Positions 44,623 through 54,068 of a DNA stretch of 64,000 nt are shown here, piece by piece. This DNA is from Bdellovibrionaceae bacterium UBA2316 (GTDB taxonomy: Bacteria; Bdellovibrionota; Bdellovibrionia; Bdellovibrionales; Bdellovibrionaceae): positions 1-64,000 of the forward strand of contig DDVI01000087.1 of assembly GCA_002345205.1 (NCBI GenBank), in the 5' to 3' direction. Position 1 is the first letter of the stretch; each line of letters begins with the position of its first letter. A program made the translations under genes and the position numbers. A model generated the notes under the pieces. It did no database searches. It saw only the letters and a list, made by a program, of their open reading frames with translations, and was not told the origin of the DNA.

Positions 44623-46428
44623 ATGAGTGAAATTCAAATTTCAAAAACCCTTTTGATTTTAAAAGCGAACGCCAATTCTACGGCGGCGGCAGAACAGTTT
44701 TTGCGCAATCGCGAGTGGGTCGTTTTTTCCACGACAAACTTAAAAGATTTTCTAACTCATATCATTCAAAAAAAACCGAGCTTTGTTATGATCAGTGTGG
44801 ATCATCCGAATAAAAAAGTTCTGATGATGCCAAAGGTTTTAACGTCGTCTTTTCCTATCTGTGTTTTTGCCTTTGCCGAAAACTCGTCCTCAGTCACCTT
44901 TAGAAAACTTCAAGACGTTGTTTGTGCCTATAAAATTAATCCGCCAGCAACGGGTCCCGCGATCGAACGTACCGTAAATAAGTACCTACGTGACCAAGAA
45001 AAGAGAATGCGTGAACTAAATGAAAAGCCACAGCTAGATGCGAATGGAAAACCGATCGTAAACGCGGCTGACCCCAGCGTCACCGTGATTCAATCAGGTG
45101 CCAGTGGTGTTACGGGTGATGCGTCTACTCAAGCCGGCGGCGGGTGGGATCAAGCCTCAAATATATTATCGCAGTTATTAGCGGGTGATGAGAATGGCGG
45201 AAAAGCAGGAGCTTTGGCCGGGGCCATTGCGAGTGGCGATAGCATTGAGGGCGGCAATGGAACTTGGGTTCCGCTAGAGGGCAGTGCTGGCCTTGGGGAC
45301 TCTAATAATCCAGCCGGTATCTTACCCGGCAGCGATTTCGGTGAACAGGCCGGTGGTTTAAATGGACCCAATGGGGGCGGTTATTTGGGTGGCCAAGATC
45401 AATCGGGATCATTTGAATCGAATCAAAATACTTCAAGTGGTGCTGGAACTTTGGGTAAAATGGGCGATGGTAATTCTATGCCTGGAAATCTAAACGGCAA
45501 TTCATCTAATCCATCGGGATCTATTTCATATAATGATACTGATTTCGAAGATGACGGGAAGCCCAGGAAGTTGGCAAAGAATCCTCAATCGATTTCTATA
45601 GGGAAGAGTAAAGACGGCAAAAAGGAAAATGCGACCGCAGGAACATTGGATGATGTTCAAGCTGGGAAACTCAAATCGCCTAAAAAATACGAAAAAGAAG
45701 GCAAGATCATCACGATCTTGGGTCGAAATACGGGACAGAACCAGGATTCGATTATTCTTAAGGGAACGAAGCAGGCCTTGGATCAGACCGTTCAAATTAA
45801 TGATGGTGTGGTCAAACATGCTGTTCAAGATTCATCTCAAGTGGCCTGCATCGTTGTCGAATCTGAAAAGTTTAATGGTTACTTGATCGCAGCGTTGGGT
45901 AAAAATCGAAAAATGGATGGACCGTTTATCAAGGCCGTTCAGGATCGCCTATTTAAATTTTTAAAAGAAAATGGTGAAAACGTCGCGGATAAGGAAAGTT
46001 TGAATTTGAAAATTAAAAAAGTCGAATTTGAAGATTGGGCTCTAGAGTACGCCGAATTTTTAAAGAAATCTGTCCACAATGGTGATGAGATCGCGATGGC
46101 TTTTTTTCCAATCCCCAATGCGCGAACCGAAGTTGGGGAGTCGGCGTCGGCGACCATGGCGTCTGTTAAATTGAGCGAGATGGAAGGGGATAAACAGGTA
46201 GAATTTAATATGTACCTGTATTTACCATCAAATAAGAAATACATCCTATACACCCCAAAAGGCGGAAAATTTTATTCCACTCAAAAAGGTCGGTTAGAAG
46301 AAAAGGGTGTGAAAGAAGTGCATATGCTCAAATCCGAAGTGAATGATTTGGCTAAATATAAGGCACAAAATTATCTGAATACGTTAATCGAGAGTTATAA
46401 GCAGAAAAAATCAAGCAACGCTGCCTAA
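44623..46428 (+). CDS. Cytoplasmic protein with pseudo-receiver domain and long Gly/Ser/Asn linker
   Basis: 601 residues, no signal peptide. Residues 1-125 follow a response-regulator fold (TLLILKANAN, PSFVMISVDHPNKK, FPICVFAFAENSS), but Ser stands where the phosphorylated Asp normally lies. Residues 150-310 are low-complexity Gly/Ser/Asn (for example GGLNGPNGGGYLGG), a flexible or aggregation-prone linker. Residues 330-600 are a folded region of unknown type (DSSQVACIVVESEKFNGYLI, MASVKLSEMEGDKQVEFNMY, KFYSTQKGRLEEKGVKEVHM). No Shine-Dalgarno is visible. A scaffold or regulator role is only inference. Confidence 0.65.
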   Translation: MSEIQISKTLLILKANANSTAAAEQFLRNREWVVFSTTNLKDFLTHIIQKKPSFVMISVDHPNKKVLMMPKVLTSSFPICVFAFAENSSSVTFRKLQDVVCAYKINPPATGPAIERTVNKYLRDQEKRMRELNEKPQLDANGKPIVNAADPSVTVIQSGASGVTGDASTQAGGGWDQASNILSQLLAGDENGGKAGALAGAIASGDSIEGGNGTWVPLEGSAGLGDSNNPAGILPGSDFGEQAGGLNGPNGGGYLGGQDQSGSFESNQNTSSGAGTLGKMGDGNSMPGNLNGNSSNPSGSISYNDTDFEDDGKPRKLAKNPQSISIGKSKDGKKENATAGTLDDVQAGKLKSPKKYEKEGKIITILGRNTGQNQDSIILKGTKQALDQTVQINDGVVKHAVQDSSQVACIVVESEKFNGYLIAALGKNRKMDGPFIKAVQDRLFKFLKENGENVADKESLNLKIKKVEFEDWALEYAEFLKKSVHNGDEIAMAFFPIPNARTEVGESASATMASVKLSEMEGDKQVEFNMYLYLPSNKKYILYTPKGGKFYSTQKGRLEEKGVKEVHMLKSEVNDLAKYKAQNYLNTLIESYKQKKSSNAA

Positions 46429-46693
46429 CTGGTTATGGTGAATTTAGAAGTTAGTGTAGAAATTCATAGTCAAAATAAACAAAATAAAGAAAACAAAGAC
46501 CATGCGGTGGTTAAAATCTGATAAAAGAGTCGAAAACATCGAAGCGTTTTAGCAGTCCGATATCAAAAAACAACTGATTTTTAGAATACAGTATCTAGCT
46601 TGACGCATTTTTGTAAATTATTACCAACGTTGACAAATTCTCAATCCTCAGGCTTTTTATTCGTTCCCAATTAACTATAAAAGGTGGACGTTC

Positions 46694-48772
46694 ATGATGG
46701 ATTTAAGTAATGCTTCCTTGCTGCATTTACCGGCTATTTCGGGTGTAGTGGGACTTTTAATCGCTTTATTCTTTTACTTTAAAGTCAAAGCACAACCTGC
46801 GGGTAACGAAACGATGAATCGCATCGCGACTTACATTCGCGAAGGTTCAATGGCTTTCCTTGTACGTGAGTACAAAGTTTTAGGTATCTACTCTGTGGTT
46901 GTAGGTGCAGCCTTATTTTTCGCCCTTGGTTGGGAATCATGCGTATTCTTCTTGTTAGGCGCATTCTTGTCATTACTTGCTGGTTTCTTTGGTATGAAGG
47001 CAGCGACTTACGCGAACGTTCGTACGGCACAAGCAGCTACGACGGGTGTTAAACCGAATGCATTACTTGTAGCCCTTGATGGTGGCGCAGTAATGGGTCT
47101 TGCGGTAGCTGGCTTAGGTTTGATCGGTTTAGGCGTTCTATACACTACATTTAAAGATCAATCATCGGTGGGTACGATTCTTCACTCGTTTGCAGTGGGT
47201 GCTTCGTCCATCGCATTATTCGCGCGTATCGGTGGCGGTATCTATACCAAAGCAGCGGACGTAGGTGCGGATATCGCGGGTAAAGTTATCCAAGGTATTC
47301 CAGAAGACGACCCAAGAAATCCAGGCGTTATCGCAGATAACGTAGGTGATAACGTGGGTGACGTGGCCGGTATGGGTGCGGACATTTATGAATCGATGGT
47401 AGCGGCGATCGTTTCTACAATGGCGATTGCATTCACAATCCCAACAGCATCATTGATGAATCTAGTTCCCGGTGGCGATGAAGCTACAATCAGAAATGCG
47501 GCGATCGTATTGCCTCTGATCCTATCTGCCATTGGTTTAATTATCTCTATCATCGTAATTTTCATCACACGCGCATGCCGTGCTATGTTTGCTCCGGCAG
47601 CAATTTTACGTTTTGCTCTTTTAGTTCCACCTATCTTGTTAACAATCGCGAGTGCGATCTTGATGCCTATGTGGAATGTTTCTCAAGGCGTAACTATCGC
47701 TTTAGCAGCGGGTTCAGTGGGCGGTGCTTTGATCGGTTTAGTAACGGATTATTACACATCAATGGGTCCGGTTAGAAAGATCGCTGAAGCTTCGATGACG
47801 GGTCCTGCGACTAACGTTATTCGTGGTTTAGCAGTCGGTATGGAATCGGTAGCTATCCCAACAATTATCGTTGTGATCGCAGCTGGTGTTTCAAATCATT
47901 ATTTAGGTTTATACGGTATCGCAATGGCGGCTGTTGGTATGTTAGCGGGAACAGCTGTTGTTATGACGGTAGATGCGTACGGTCCAATCGCAGACAATGC
48001 CGGCGGTATTGCTGAAATGGGCGGACTAGGTAAAGACGTTCGCGCCATCACTGACGAATTAGATGCGGTTGGAAATACAACAGCAGCTATCGGTAAAGGC
48101 TTCGCGATTGGTTCTGCGATCCTTACCGTTGTGGCCTTATTCAGTGCTTTCAATATGGAAGTAAATCACACACGTGCAACGGCTGGTTTAGCAGCCATGT
48201 CTTTAGATTTAACATCTGCGGGTGTTTTAATTGGTCTATTGCTGGGCGCGATCTTGCCTTTCCTAGTGGGTGCAACAACAATGACAGCGGTTGGTAAAGC
48301 CGCTGGTGACATCGTTGAAGAAATTCGTCGTCAGTTCAAAGAAATTCCAGGTTTGTTAGAAGGTAAAGCAGAACCTCAACCATCTAAAATCGTTGATATC
48401 GCAACACTGGCGGCTCTTAAGCAAATGATCCTTCCGGGTATGATCGCAGTTCTTGCTCCGGTTCTATGTGGATTTTTAATGGGTCCTCAAGCTCTTGCTG
48501 GGTTATTAGCAGGTGCTTTGGCTGTTGGCGCGACAATGTCTTTGTACATGGCGAACGCGGGTGGCGCTTGGGATAACGCTAAGAAATTTATCGAAAAAGG
48601 CGGAATGCCAGGTCACCCAAAAGGATCTGACTTGCACAAAGCCGCAGTGGTAGGCGACACAGTCGGTGACCCGTTCAAAGATACATCAGGACCTGGTATC
48701 GCTATCTTGATCAAAGTTATGGGTGTCGTATCGTTATTGATCGCGCAACTTGTAGCTACAATCGGTGGCTAA
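46694..48772 (+). CDS. hppA: Membrane-bound (K+-dependent) proton- or sodium-pumping pyrophosphatase
   Basis: 692 residues with about 16 spans. The PPi site is EDDPRNPGVIADNVGDNVGD, and the C-terminal GDTVGDPFKDTSGPGIAI is present. In AVGNTTAAIGKGFA the residue that is Lys in K+-independent enzymes is Ala, so this is the K+-dependent type. It splits pyrophosphate and pumps H+ or Na+ across the inner membrane. AAAGGTGG lies 6 bases before ATG. The 265-bp region upstream contains two TTGAC-type -35 candidates (46600, 46630) without a convincing -10. A strong terminator follows, so the gene is its own unit. Confidence 0.96.
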   Translation: MMDLSNASLLHLPAISGVVGLLIALFFYFKVKAQPAGNETMNRIATYIREGSMAFLVREYKVLGIYSVVVGAALFFALGWESCVFFLLGAFLSLLAGFFGMKAATYANVRTAQAATTGVKPNALLVALDGGAVMGLAVAGLGLIGLGVLYTTFKDQSSVGTILHSFAVGASSIALFARIGGGIYTKAADVGADIAGKVIQGIPEDDPRNPGVIADNVGDNVGDVAGMGADIYESMVAAIVSTMAIAFTIPTASLMNLVPGGDEATIRNAAIVLPLILSAIGLIISIIVIFITRACRAMFAPAAILRFALLVPPILLTIASAILMPMWNVSQGVTIALAAGSVGGALIGLVTDYYTSMGPVRKIAEASMTGPATNVIRGLAVGMESVAIPTIIVVIAAGVSNHYLGLYGIAMAAVGMLAGTAVVMTVDAYGPIADNAGGIAEMGGLGKDVRAITDELDAVGNTTAAIGKGFAIGSAILTVVALFSAFNMEVNHTRATAGLAAMSLDLTSAGVLIGLLLGAILPFLVGATTMTAVGKAAGDIVEEIRRQFKEIPGLLEGKAEPQPSKIVDIATLAALKQMILPGMIAVLAPVLCGFLMGPQALAGLLAGALAVGATMSLYMANAGGAWDNAKKFIEKGGMPGHPKGSDLHKAAVVGDTVGDPFKDTSGPGIAILIKVMGVVSLLIAQLVATIGG

Positions 48773-48809
48773 TAATATTAGGTGTTTTATAAATTAAAAC
48801 GGTAATGAT

Positions 48810-48840
48810 AACGGCGAGTTTATACTCGCCGTTTTTTTTT
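48810..48840 (+). terminator. Rho-independent terminator of hppA
   Basis: AACGGCGAGT-TTAT-ACTCGCCGTT, a perfect 10-bp GC-rich stem followed directly by nine T (through 48840). It lies 38 bases after the hppA stop. The rest of the 250-bp gap to 49023 shows nothing I can identify. Confidence 0.93.
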
Positions 48841-49022
48841 ATGTGTAATCACGTAATGAGCCTATGTTAAGGCACCCCATCGGTGGTGGTTGGTTGCGGC
48901 CGTAGTGTTCGACCTGTTTTGTCCACTGTCTACTTTTGATACAGGTACATTTTACCAAATCAAAGATATGGTTAGGATTTGGTTAAAGAGGGTGGCTAGC
49001 TAATTGAAATAACTCTAGTTAT

Positions 49023-51038
49023 ATGAAGAGAATCATTCTGTATTCAAGCATTATAGGCGTTCTTTCTGTTCAATCTGCGTTCGCATTTGAGGGCTGTCGG
49101 GAATTCTATACTTCGAAGGCGATTACTCTTTCAAAGCCTCAAACGGGTTTAAAATTTAGTCCCGGTATATCGGTAAACAAAAAAGATAAATTATCTATCC
49201 ATATTGTTAAATCAGATAATGTTTTTCTTGAAACCAGCATTAATGAACTCGCTCAGTTTTTGTTAGGTCGAGCTCTGCATCTGCCGGAACTTAGACGAAT
49301 TGTTAAATCATTCCTTAATGATAAATCAGCGGATCCATATTTTCAAAAACTGGCGCGTGCGTTTGAAATCGAAGTGCAGTTTGATCGAGCGGAACTGGAA
49401 AAGAGAGTTCCTAAAACGGGTCCATTGTTGATTGTAGCAAATCATCCTAAGAATGGCTCTGATGGAATCGCAATCGCGGCGGCGATTTCTTTAGTTCGTT
49501 CCGATGTTCGCGTGGCGCTAACGACATTGTTGCAAGGATTTCCAGGCATGAACGACAACGCCGTGTTTTTAAATCCATATGGTGGTCGTGAAGCGGCACG
49601 ATTTAATTTAGATGGTATCAAACAGATGAATCAACACATCGCTGACGGTGGTGTTTTAGTTATTTTTCCTTCGGGTGAAGTTTCTACTAAGCAGAATTTA
49701 TCCGACAATTTTGCGTTCGACGTAGAATGGAAAAAAGGAATCTCAAATATAATTTCAAAAAACCCGTCGGTTCAAGTCATGCCTTTGTTTGTCGAGGGAA
49801 CAGCTAGCCAAGAATTTCATAGAATCAAACATTTAAAAAACCCTATGGCACAAGCGGTGTTGGGCGCAGTGGCTCATGTTAGACAAATTGCTAAAAATGC
49901 GAAGCATCCTATTGCAATTAATATGGGTACACCGATTAAGGGAAGCGAATTAGTCGATATCTTCAAAGATGATTTAGTCGCAATGGCGCAGTACCTGCGG
50001 GCTCGCACATACGCTTTAAAAGGCAGATACGAGCAAGTTAAAATAGATCGTGTTGAAGAACCAATCACTCAAGTTAATAATGATGAATTGGTACAGAAAG
50101 AACTGGATGCTGCGGGTCCAATTACCGAAGTTGTATTTGGTAAATCGTCGTCTATGAAAATTTATAACGTGACGGGCGAGCAAGCGCCACAGACTTTGTT
50201 AAAACTTGGCCAGCTCCGTGAAGAAAACTTCCGTGCCGCCCAAGAAGGTTCTGGAAAAAGTTCGGATACGGACATCGATCCCAAAACAGGTGCCTTTGAT
50301 TTATTCCATCATCATTTTATCGCGCGCGATTTAGAACAAAAAACTACGGCGGCTTATCGTTTAGGAATGGGCGATGAATTACTAGCGCGTGGACCGGGTA
50401 AAGATGCATTTTATTTAAATAGATTTGCTGATCTATCAGCGATGCCAGTAGAAATGTTAAGTCATACGATTGAAGCCAGTCGGTCGTTTGCGAACTTTAC
50501 CGAAGCGGGTAAAAACTCGATTCGTGGTTTGAGCGCCGTTTGGAAAGGGATCGGAAGATTTTTGGCAGATAATCCAAGATACCGCTACATGATGGGTCGA
50601 GTGAGTATTTCAAATTCATATTCCGATGTTTCAAAGGCAATTATCGTTGGCTACTTAAAAAAGACCTATCCTTCTAAATTAAGTGAGACTGTAAAGGCTT
50701 ATACCAAGCCTGATTTAGTAACTCATATGGATAAAGAGATCGAACAAATCGTTAATAACATTAAGTCGTTAACTGAACTGAATAGCATCATTAATGATAT
50801 CGAAGGTAGAGGAATTCCATCGTTGTTAATCAGCTACGAAAAATTGGGCGCTAAGTATATCGATTTTAGTTTTGACCGTGAGTTTAACACGGTTGACGGT
50901 GTTATAGTTGTGGATTTAGTTAAACTTCTTGAAACACCGGAAGGTCGACAAGAGTTAATAAAACATATGGGAGAAGACGGCTTGGCTGCTTATGAAGCTG
51001 CTTCTGCTCAAAGACCGGCAGGTAATTATGAAAATTAA
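49023..51038 (+). CDS. OlsF-like double acyltransferase (PlsC-type domain plus OlsB-like GNAT domain) with a signal peptide
   Basis: 671 residues. A Sec signal (MKRIILYSSIIGVLSVQSAF, cut after AFA at 21) comes first. Residues 110-330 are a lysophospholipid acyltransferase of the hemolysin type: LLIVANHPKNGSDGIAIA (His141, Asp147), FLNPYGGREAARFN, VLVIFPSGEVSTKQ and MPLFVEGTAS. Residues 370-660 resemble the OlsB-type GNAT: TTAAYRLGMGDELLARG, YLNRFADLSAM, RYRYMMGRVSISNSYSD and GIPSLLISYEKLGAKYIDFSFD. Such fusions make ornithine-type aminolipids. A signal peptide on an enzyme expected to use cytoplasmic acyl-ACP is odd. The next gene overlaps by 11 bases. Confidence 0.75.
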   Translation: MKRIILYSSIIGVLSVQSAFAFEGCREFYTSKAITLSKPQTGLKFSPGISVNKKDKLSIHIVKSDNVFLETSINELAQFLLGRALHLPELRRIVKSFLNDKSADPYFQKLARAFEIEVQFDRAELEKRVPKTGPLLIVANHPKNGSDGIAIAAAISLVRSDVRVALTTLLQGFPGMNDNAVFLNPYGGREAARFNLDGIKQMNQHIADGGVLVIFPSGEVSTKQNLSDNFAFDVEWKKGISNIISKNPSVQVMPLFVEGTASQEFHRIKHLKNPMAQAVLGAVAHVRQIAKNAKHPIAINMGTPIKGSELVDIFKDDLVAMAQYLRARTYALKGRYEQVKIDRVEEPITQVNNDELVQKELDAAGPITEVVFGKSSSMKIYNVTGEQAPQTLLKLGQLREENFRAAQEGSGKSSDTDIDPKTGAFDLFHHHFIARDLEQKTTAAYRLGMGDELLARGPGKDAFYLNRFADLSAMPVEMLSHTIEASRSFANFTEAGKNSIRGLSAVWKGIGRFLADNPRYRYMMGRVSISNSYSDVSKAIIVGYLKKTYPSKLSETVKAYTKPDLVTHMDKEIEQIVNNIKSLTELNSIINDIEGRGIPSLLISYEKLGAKYIDFSFDREFNTVDGVIVVDLVKLLETPEGRQELIKHMGEDGLAAYEAASAQRPAGNYEN

Positions 51039-51435
51039 AATGTTATTTCTAGGTGTGTTGTTAGTGAACTCATTGATTCAGGCTGGTGTGATTGAGACGG
51101 CGTTATGTCGGCAGTTCTATTTAAATAACAGATCAACTGTTTTCGAAATTATTAAAAAACAGGCGTCCGATAATATGATGTTTTCGGTTGAGAGCTATTA
51201 TCTTTATTTAGGAAAATTGTTTCCCGAGTTTAGTGAGGTCGAGCTGATTATGGTAATGGCGCAAATGAAGCCTGAGGAAATGACATATGCTCAAATTAAC
51301 ACAAAAGGAGCGATGTCGCCACGATCGCAATTTTACTCGAATTATACGCCGACTCGGCTAGTGCTGTCCCGTCGACTTTTGAAAACATCTGGGTCTTCGG
51401 AAATCACTTTAGACAATGTGCAGGCTTTAGCCTAA
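51028..51435 (+). CDS. Small exported protein coupled to the acyltransferase
   Basis: 135 residues: signal peptide MKIKMLFLGVLLVNSLIQAG, then ETALCRQFYLNNRSTVFEII. The C-R-x-F-Y segment just after the signal is shared with the upstream acyltransferase (GCREFYTSK), pointing to a common feature of mature N-termini in this pair. ATG 51028 lies inside the end of the upstream gene (11-base overlap), giving translational coupling. The C-terminal part SPRSQFYSNYTPTRLVLSRR is unrecognised. The 246-bp gap that follows (51436-51681) holds nothing I could identify. Confidence 0.6.
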   Translation: MKIKMLFLGVLLVNSLIQAGVIETALCRQFYLNNRSTVFEIIKKQASDNMMFSVESYYLYLGKLFPEFSEVELIMVMAQMKPEEMTYAQINTKGAMSPRSQFYSNYTPTRLVLSRRLLKTSGSSEITLDNVQALA

Positions 51436-51681
51436 GTTCTAAATTCACATTCCAATATACCAGAGACGGAACTCTACGGTTTGGTTAGAGAAAAATTGGT
51501 AGAAGGTCTACGCCGCGGTTTTAAGACCTCCCAAATTATTGATTCTTTCCGATAATATTATGTGCTGAATAGCATGACTTAGAAAAAGCCCTTAAAAAAT
51601 ATCTTCCAATCCGCACGGGTTACTTTACAGTTAAAAGAGTAGATTTGTGTCTAAAATCTTTTCCTTGTAAAGGTCTAACGG

Positions 51682-52311
51682 TTGGCAAAAAGTCATTTTG
51701 TTGAAGCTCTAGAAAAAATCACCGCAGCATCCGAATCGTCAGATGTTACTATCAATGACATATTTGTAATGTTAGGCGAGAAGGGTCATCTGATTTTAAT
51801 TCTTTTTTTCAGCGTACCTTTCCTTCAGCCTGTACCTTTGTTGGGGTTGTCTACCCCGCTCGGAGCATTGATCGTGATCGTAGCCTTTTATTTTATGCGG
51901 GAAAAACCGCCTTGGCTGCCAAAAAGATTTTCTCATTTGGTGGTCTCTAAGCCTATCCTAAATAAGACGATCGAAATGATTCAAAAAATATGGGGGTACC
52001 TTGAAAAGGTATTAGAGCCGCGATGGGGGATTTTGCATGATTCTCATACCTTCCGAGTGATCAACTTTTTATTGGTGGCGGCTTCGGCTACGTTACTGGC
52101 GTTACCTTTACCCATTCCGTTTTCGAATACAATACCCACGGTCCCCATAGTCTTAAATACCATTGGGCAGTTAGAGGAAGATGGCGTGATTATTTTTCTG
52201 AGTTTCTTTTCGTTTTTATTTTCTATCATTTTCTTTACCAGCCTTGGGGCTGGTGTTTTTATCGGGATTGATAAGTATTCCGACAAACTGTTACCTCTTT
52301 TTGGTTTTTAA
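51682..52311 (+). CDS. ExoD-family membrane protein
   Basis: 209 residues, TTG start at 51682 with AAAGG about 8 bases upstream. N-terminal VTINDIFVMLGEKGHLILILF, then PFLQPVPLLGLSTPLGALIVI and EKPPWLPKRFSHLVVSK match the ExoD pattern (LGERG..., PGLST, PWLP). Four to five membrane spans follow. ExoD proteins were linked to exopolysaccharide synthesis and alkali/pH tolerance; the molecular role is unknown. A cation-transport function has been suggested for relatives. Confidence 0.83.
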   Translation: MAKSHFVEALEKITAASESSDVTINDIFVMLGEKGHLILILFFSVPFLQPVPLLGLSTPLGALIVIVAFYFMREKPPWLPKRFSHLVVSKPILNKTIEMIQKIWGYLEKVLEPRWGILHDSHTFRVINFLLVAASATLLALPLPIPFSNTIPTVPIVLNTIGQLEEDGVIIFLSFFSFLFSIIFFTSLGAGVFIGIDKYSDKLLPLFGF

Positions 52312-52362
52312 TTTATACTTTAAGTATAAGAGCCTTTTTGCAATCCTCTTCATAAAAGACCC

Positions 52363-53643
52363 ATGGGAAACGATTTTTACAAAGATCAAAAGTTCGGCAA
52401 ATCACTGAAGCTCAGTCTGATTGATGCGCTTCTTTATTCAATTATGGTCGGTGCTGGCGAATCGTATTTGCCGGCGTATGCATTGGCACTTGGTTATAGT
52501 GACGTGGCGGCAGGGGTGTTGACCAGTTTGCCCTTAATCACGGGTGCTTTTTTGCAATTGTTTACTCCCACCATTATACAACGCACGAGAAAGCCAAAGC
52601 GCTGGATGGTTTTGTCCGCGGCGGTGCAATCAATGGTATTCTTGCCATTGATTTACTTTGAAACCCACCAAAAACCTAATTTTTGGATTTTGATTTTGAT
52701 CTTTACGTTGTATTGGACAAGTGGTTTTTCGATCAATCCCTATTGGACGCACTGGATGAATAATCTAGTTCCAGACGAAATTAAGAATCAATATTTTTCA
52801 CTACGTTCGCGGGTGGCTCAGCTTGGGGTTTTGATCGGTCTTGTAGGTGGGGGCTTGTCCTTGCATTACAAAGTCGAAATCGGTCCATTTTCTGGCTTCT
52901 TTACTTTACTTTTTTTAATGGCGTTTGTATGCCGAATTGTTTCCAGCATAGTATTAAGTCAGAAAGAGTACGTGGTCGAATGGGATAGTAATGTAACTGA
53001 AGAAAAAGTTTCATTTAAAGAGTATTTCAAATTTCTAACTTCGGGATCGGACGCAAGTAAGTTTATTTTGGGATTGTTTCCATTTTATGCGTGTGTTTAT
53101 ATCTCGGCTCCGTTTGTGAGTCCATTTCTGTTGTCGCAGGTTAAAATGGACTATTCGGATTACATGGGGGCCTTGATTGCTTTACTTGCGGGAAAAATAG
53201 TGGGCGCCATTTTTCTTGAACAAAAAGGTAAAATGATGGATTCAAAGCAGATCTTTTTTTGGGGTGTGTTTCTGATTTCTCCGGGGCCCATGTTTTGGGG
53301 GCTTTCTAAAAATTACCTATTTATCTTGGTGCTGCAATTTGCCAGCGGTTTTGCCTGGGCTTTCTATGAAGTCGGAACGCAGTTATTGTTATTCAAAAAT
53401 CAGAATATCAAAAACCGAATTTCCTTTGTATCACTATATAATTTTGTAATGTCATGTGCGGTAATCGTCGGAACGTTTGTAGGAGCAAGTTTCATCAGAA
53501 ACTTTTCACCGACCTATCAGAACTTTGTGACCTTGTTCTTGCTGGGCGGTTTTTTGCGCGTCGTATTTAGCGCGGTCCTTTTGAATCGAGTCATAAGGCC
53601 CAAGGATGATGACGATATCCAAGATCCTCAGGCTGTTACGTAG
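52363..53643 (+). CDS. MFS transporter
   Basis: 426 residues with 12 predicted membrane spans. The loop between spans 2 and 3 is QRTRKPKRWMVLSAAVQS (basic, MFS-type), and YWTHWMNNLVPDEIKNQYFSLRSRVAQLG is the conserved cytoplasmic segment of the UhpT/nucleoside-like set with N-Q-Y-F-S-x-R. The second half repeats the layout with FLEQKGKMMDSKQ. Substrate unknown. It follows the ExoD gene by 51 bases and could be co-transcribed. The C-terminal tail is acidic (DDDDIQD). Confidence 0.82.
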   Translation: MGNDFYKDQKFGKSLKLSLIDALLYSIMVGAGESYLPAYALALGYSDVAAGVLTSLPLITGAFLQLFTPTIIQRTRKPKRWMVLSAAVQSMVFLPLIYFETHQKPNFWILILIFTLYWTSGFSINPYWTHWMNNLVPDEIKNQYFSLRSRVAQLGVLIGLVGGGLSLHYKVEIGPFSGFFTLLFLMAFVCRIVSSIVLSQKEYVVEWDSNVTEEKVSFKEYFKFLTSGSDASKFILGLFPFYACVYISAPFVSPFLLSQVKMDYSDYMGALIALLAGKIVGAIFLEQKGKMMDSKQIFFWGVFLISPGPMFWGLSKNYLFILVLQFASGFAWAFYEVGTQLLLFKNQNIKNRISFVSLYNFVMSCAVIVGTFVGASFIRNFSPTYQNFVTLFLLGGFLRVVFSAVLLNRVIRPKDDDDIQDPQAVT

Positions 53644-53646
53644 TCG

Positions 53647-53985
53647 CTAGCGTTGGATGCAGGCGATTTCAAAGATCGCTTCGCGGTCCCAGCTAGCCCA
53701 TTTTAAAAAATCACCCGCAGTTTTTAATACCGCCGTTGAATAGTAACGAGCCGGAACATTTGGGTTGAAAACTTCAATTTCATATTGGTTGTTACCTAGC
53801 GATTTTACTTTTGGATTTACGTACGATAACTGAGGCAGTTTAACTTCGCCACGGGAACGACCATCAATATTGATTCTTTGCGTGTAGATTGTTTTGGTGT
53901 TGTGAATGCCCGAGCAGTCTAGAGTCACTGTGTAGGCTGGCGAGGCTGCGAAAAGTGCCACTAAAGATATAATAAGCGTTTTCAT
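53647..53985 (-). CDS. Small exported protein of unknown function
   Basis: 112 residues: signal peptide MKTLIISLVALFAASPAYT, then a short beta-rich mature part with two Cys (TLDCSGIHNTK near the start and EIACIQR at the end), which could bridge N- and C-termini. ATG 53985 has AAGGGGAAC 6 bases upstream, so a start 7 codons earlier is rejected. It is convergent with the MFS gene (3-base gap). No family recognised. Confidence 0.7.
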   Translation of the reverse strand: MKTLIISLVALFAASPAYTVTLDCSGIHNTKTIYTQRINIDGRSRGEVKLPQLSYVNPKVKSLGNNQYEIEVFNPNVPARYYSTAVLKTAGDFLKWASWDREAIFEIACIQR

Positions 53986-54068
53986 TCTAAGTTCCCCTTG
54001 TAGCATCGAAACCTAGGCTAGGGGAACCCATCATGTTTGGAAAGATTTTTCTACTGTTATTGGGCGTG

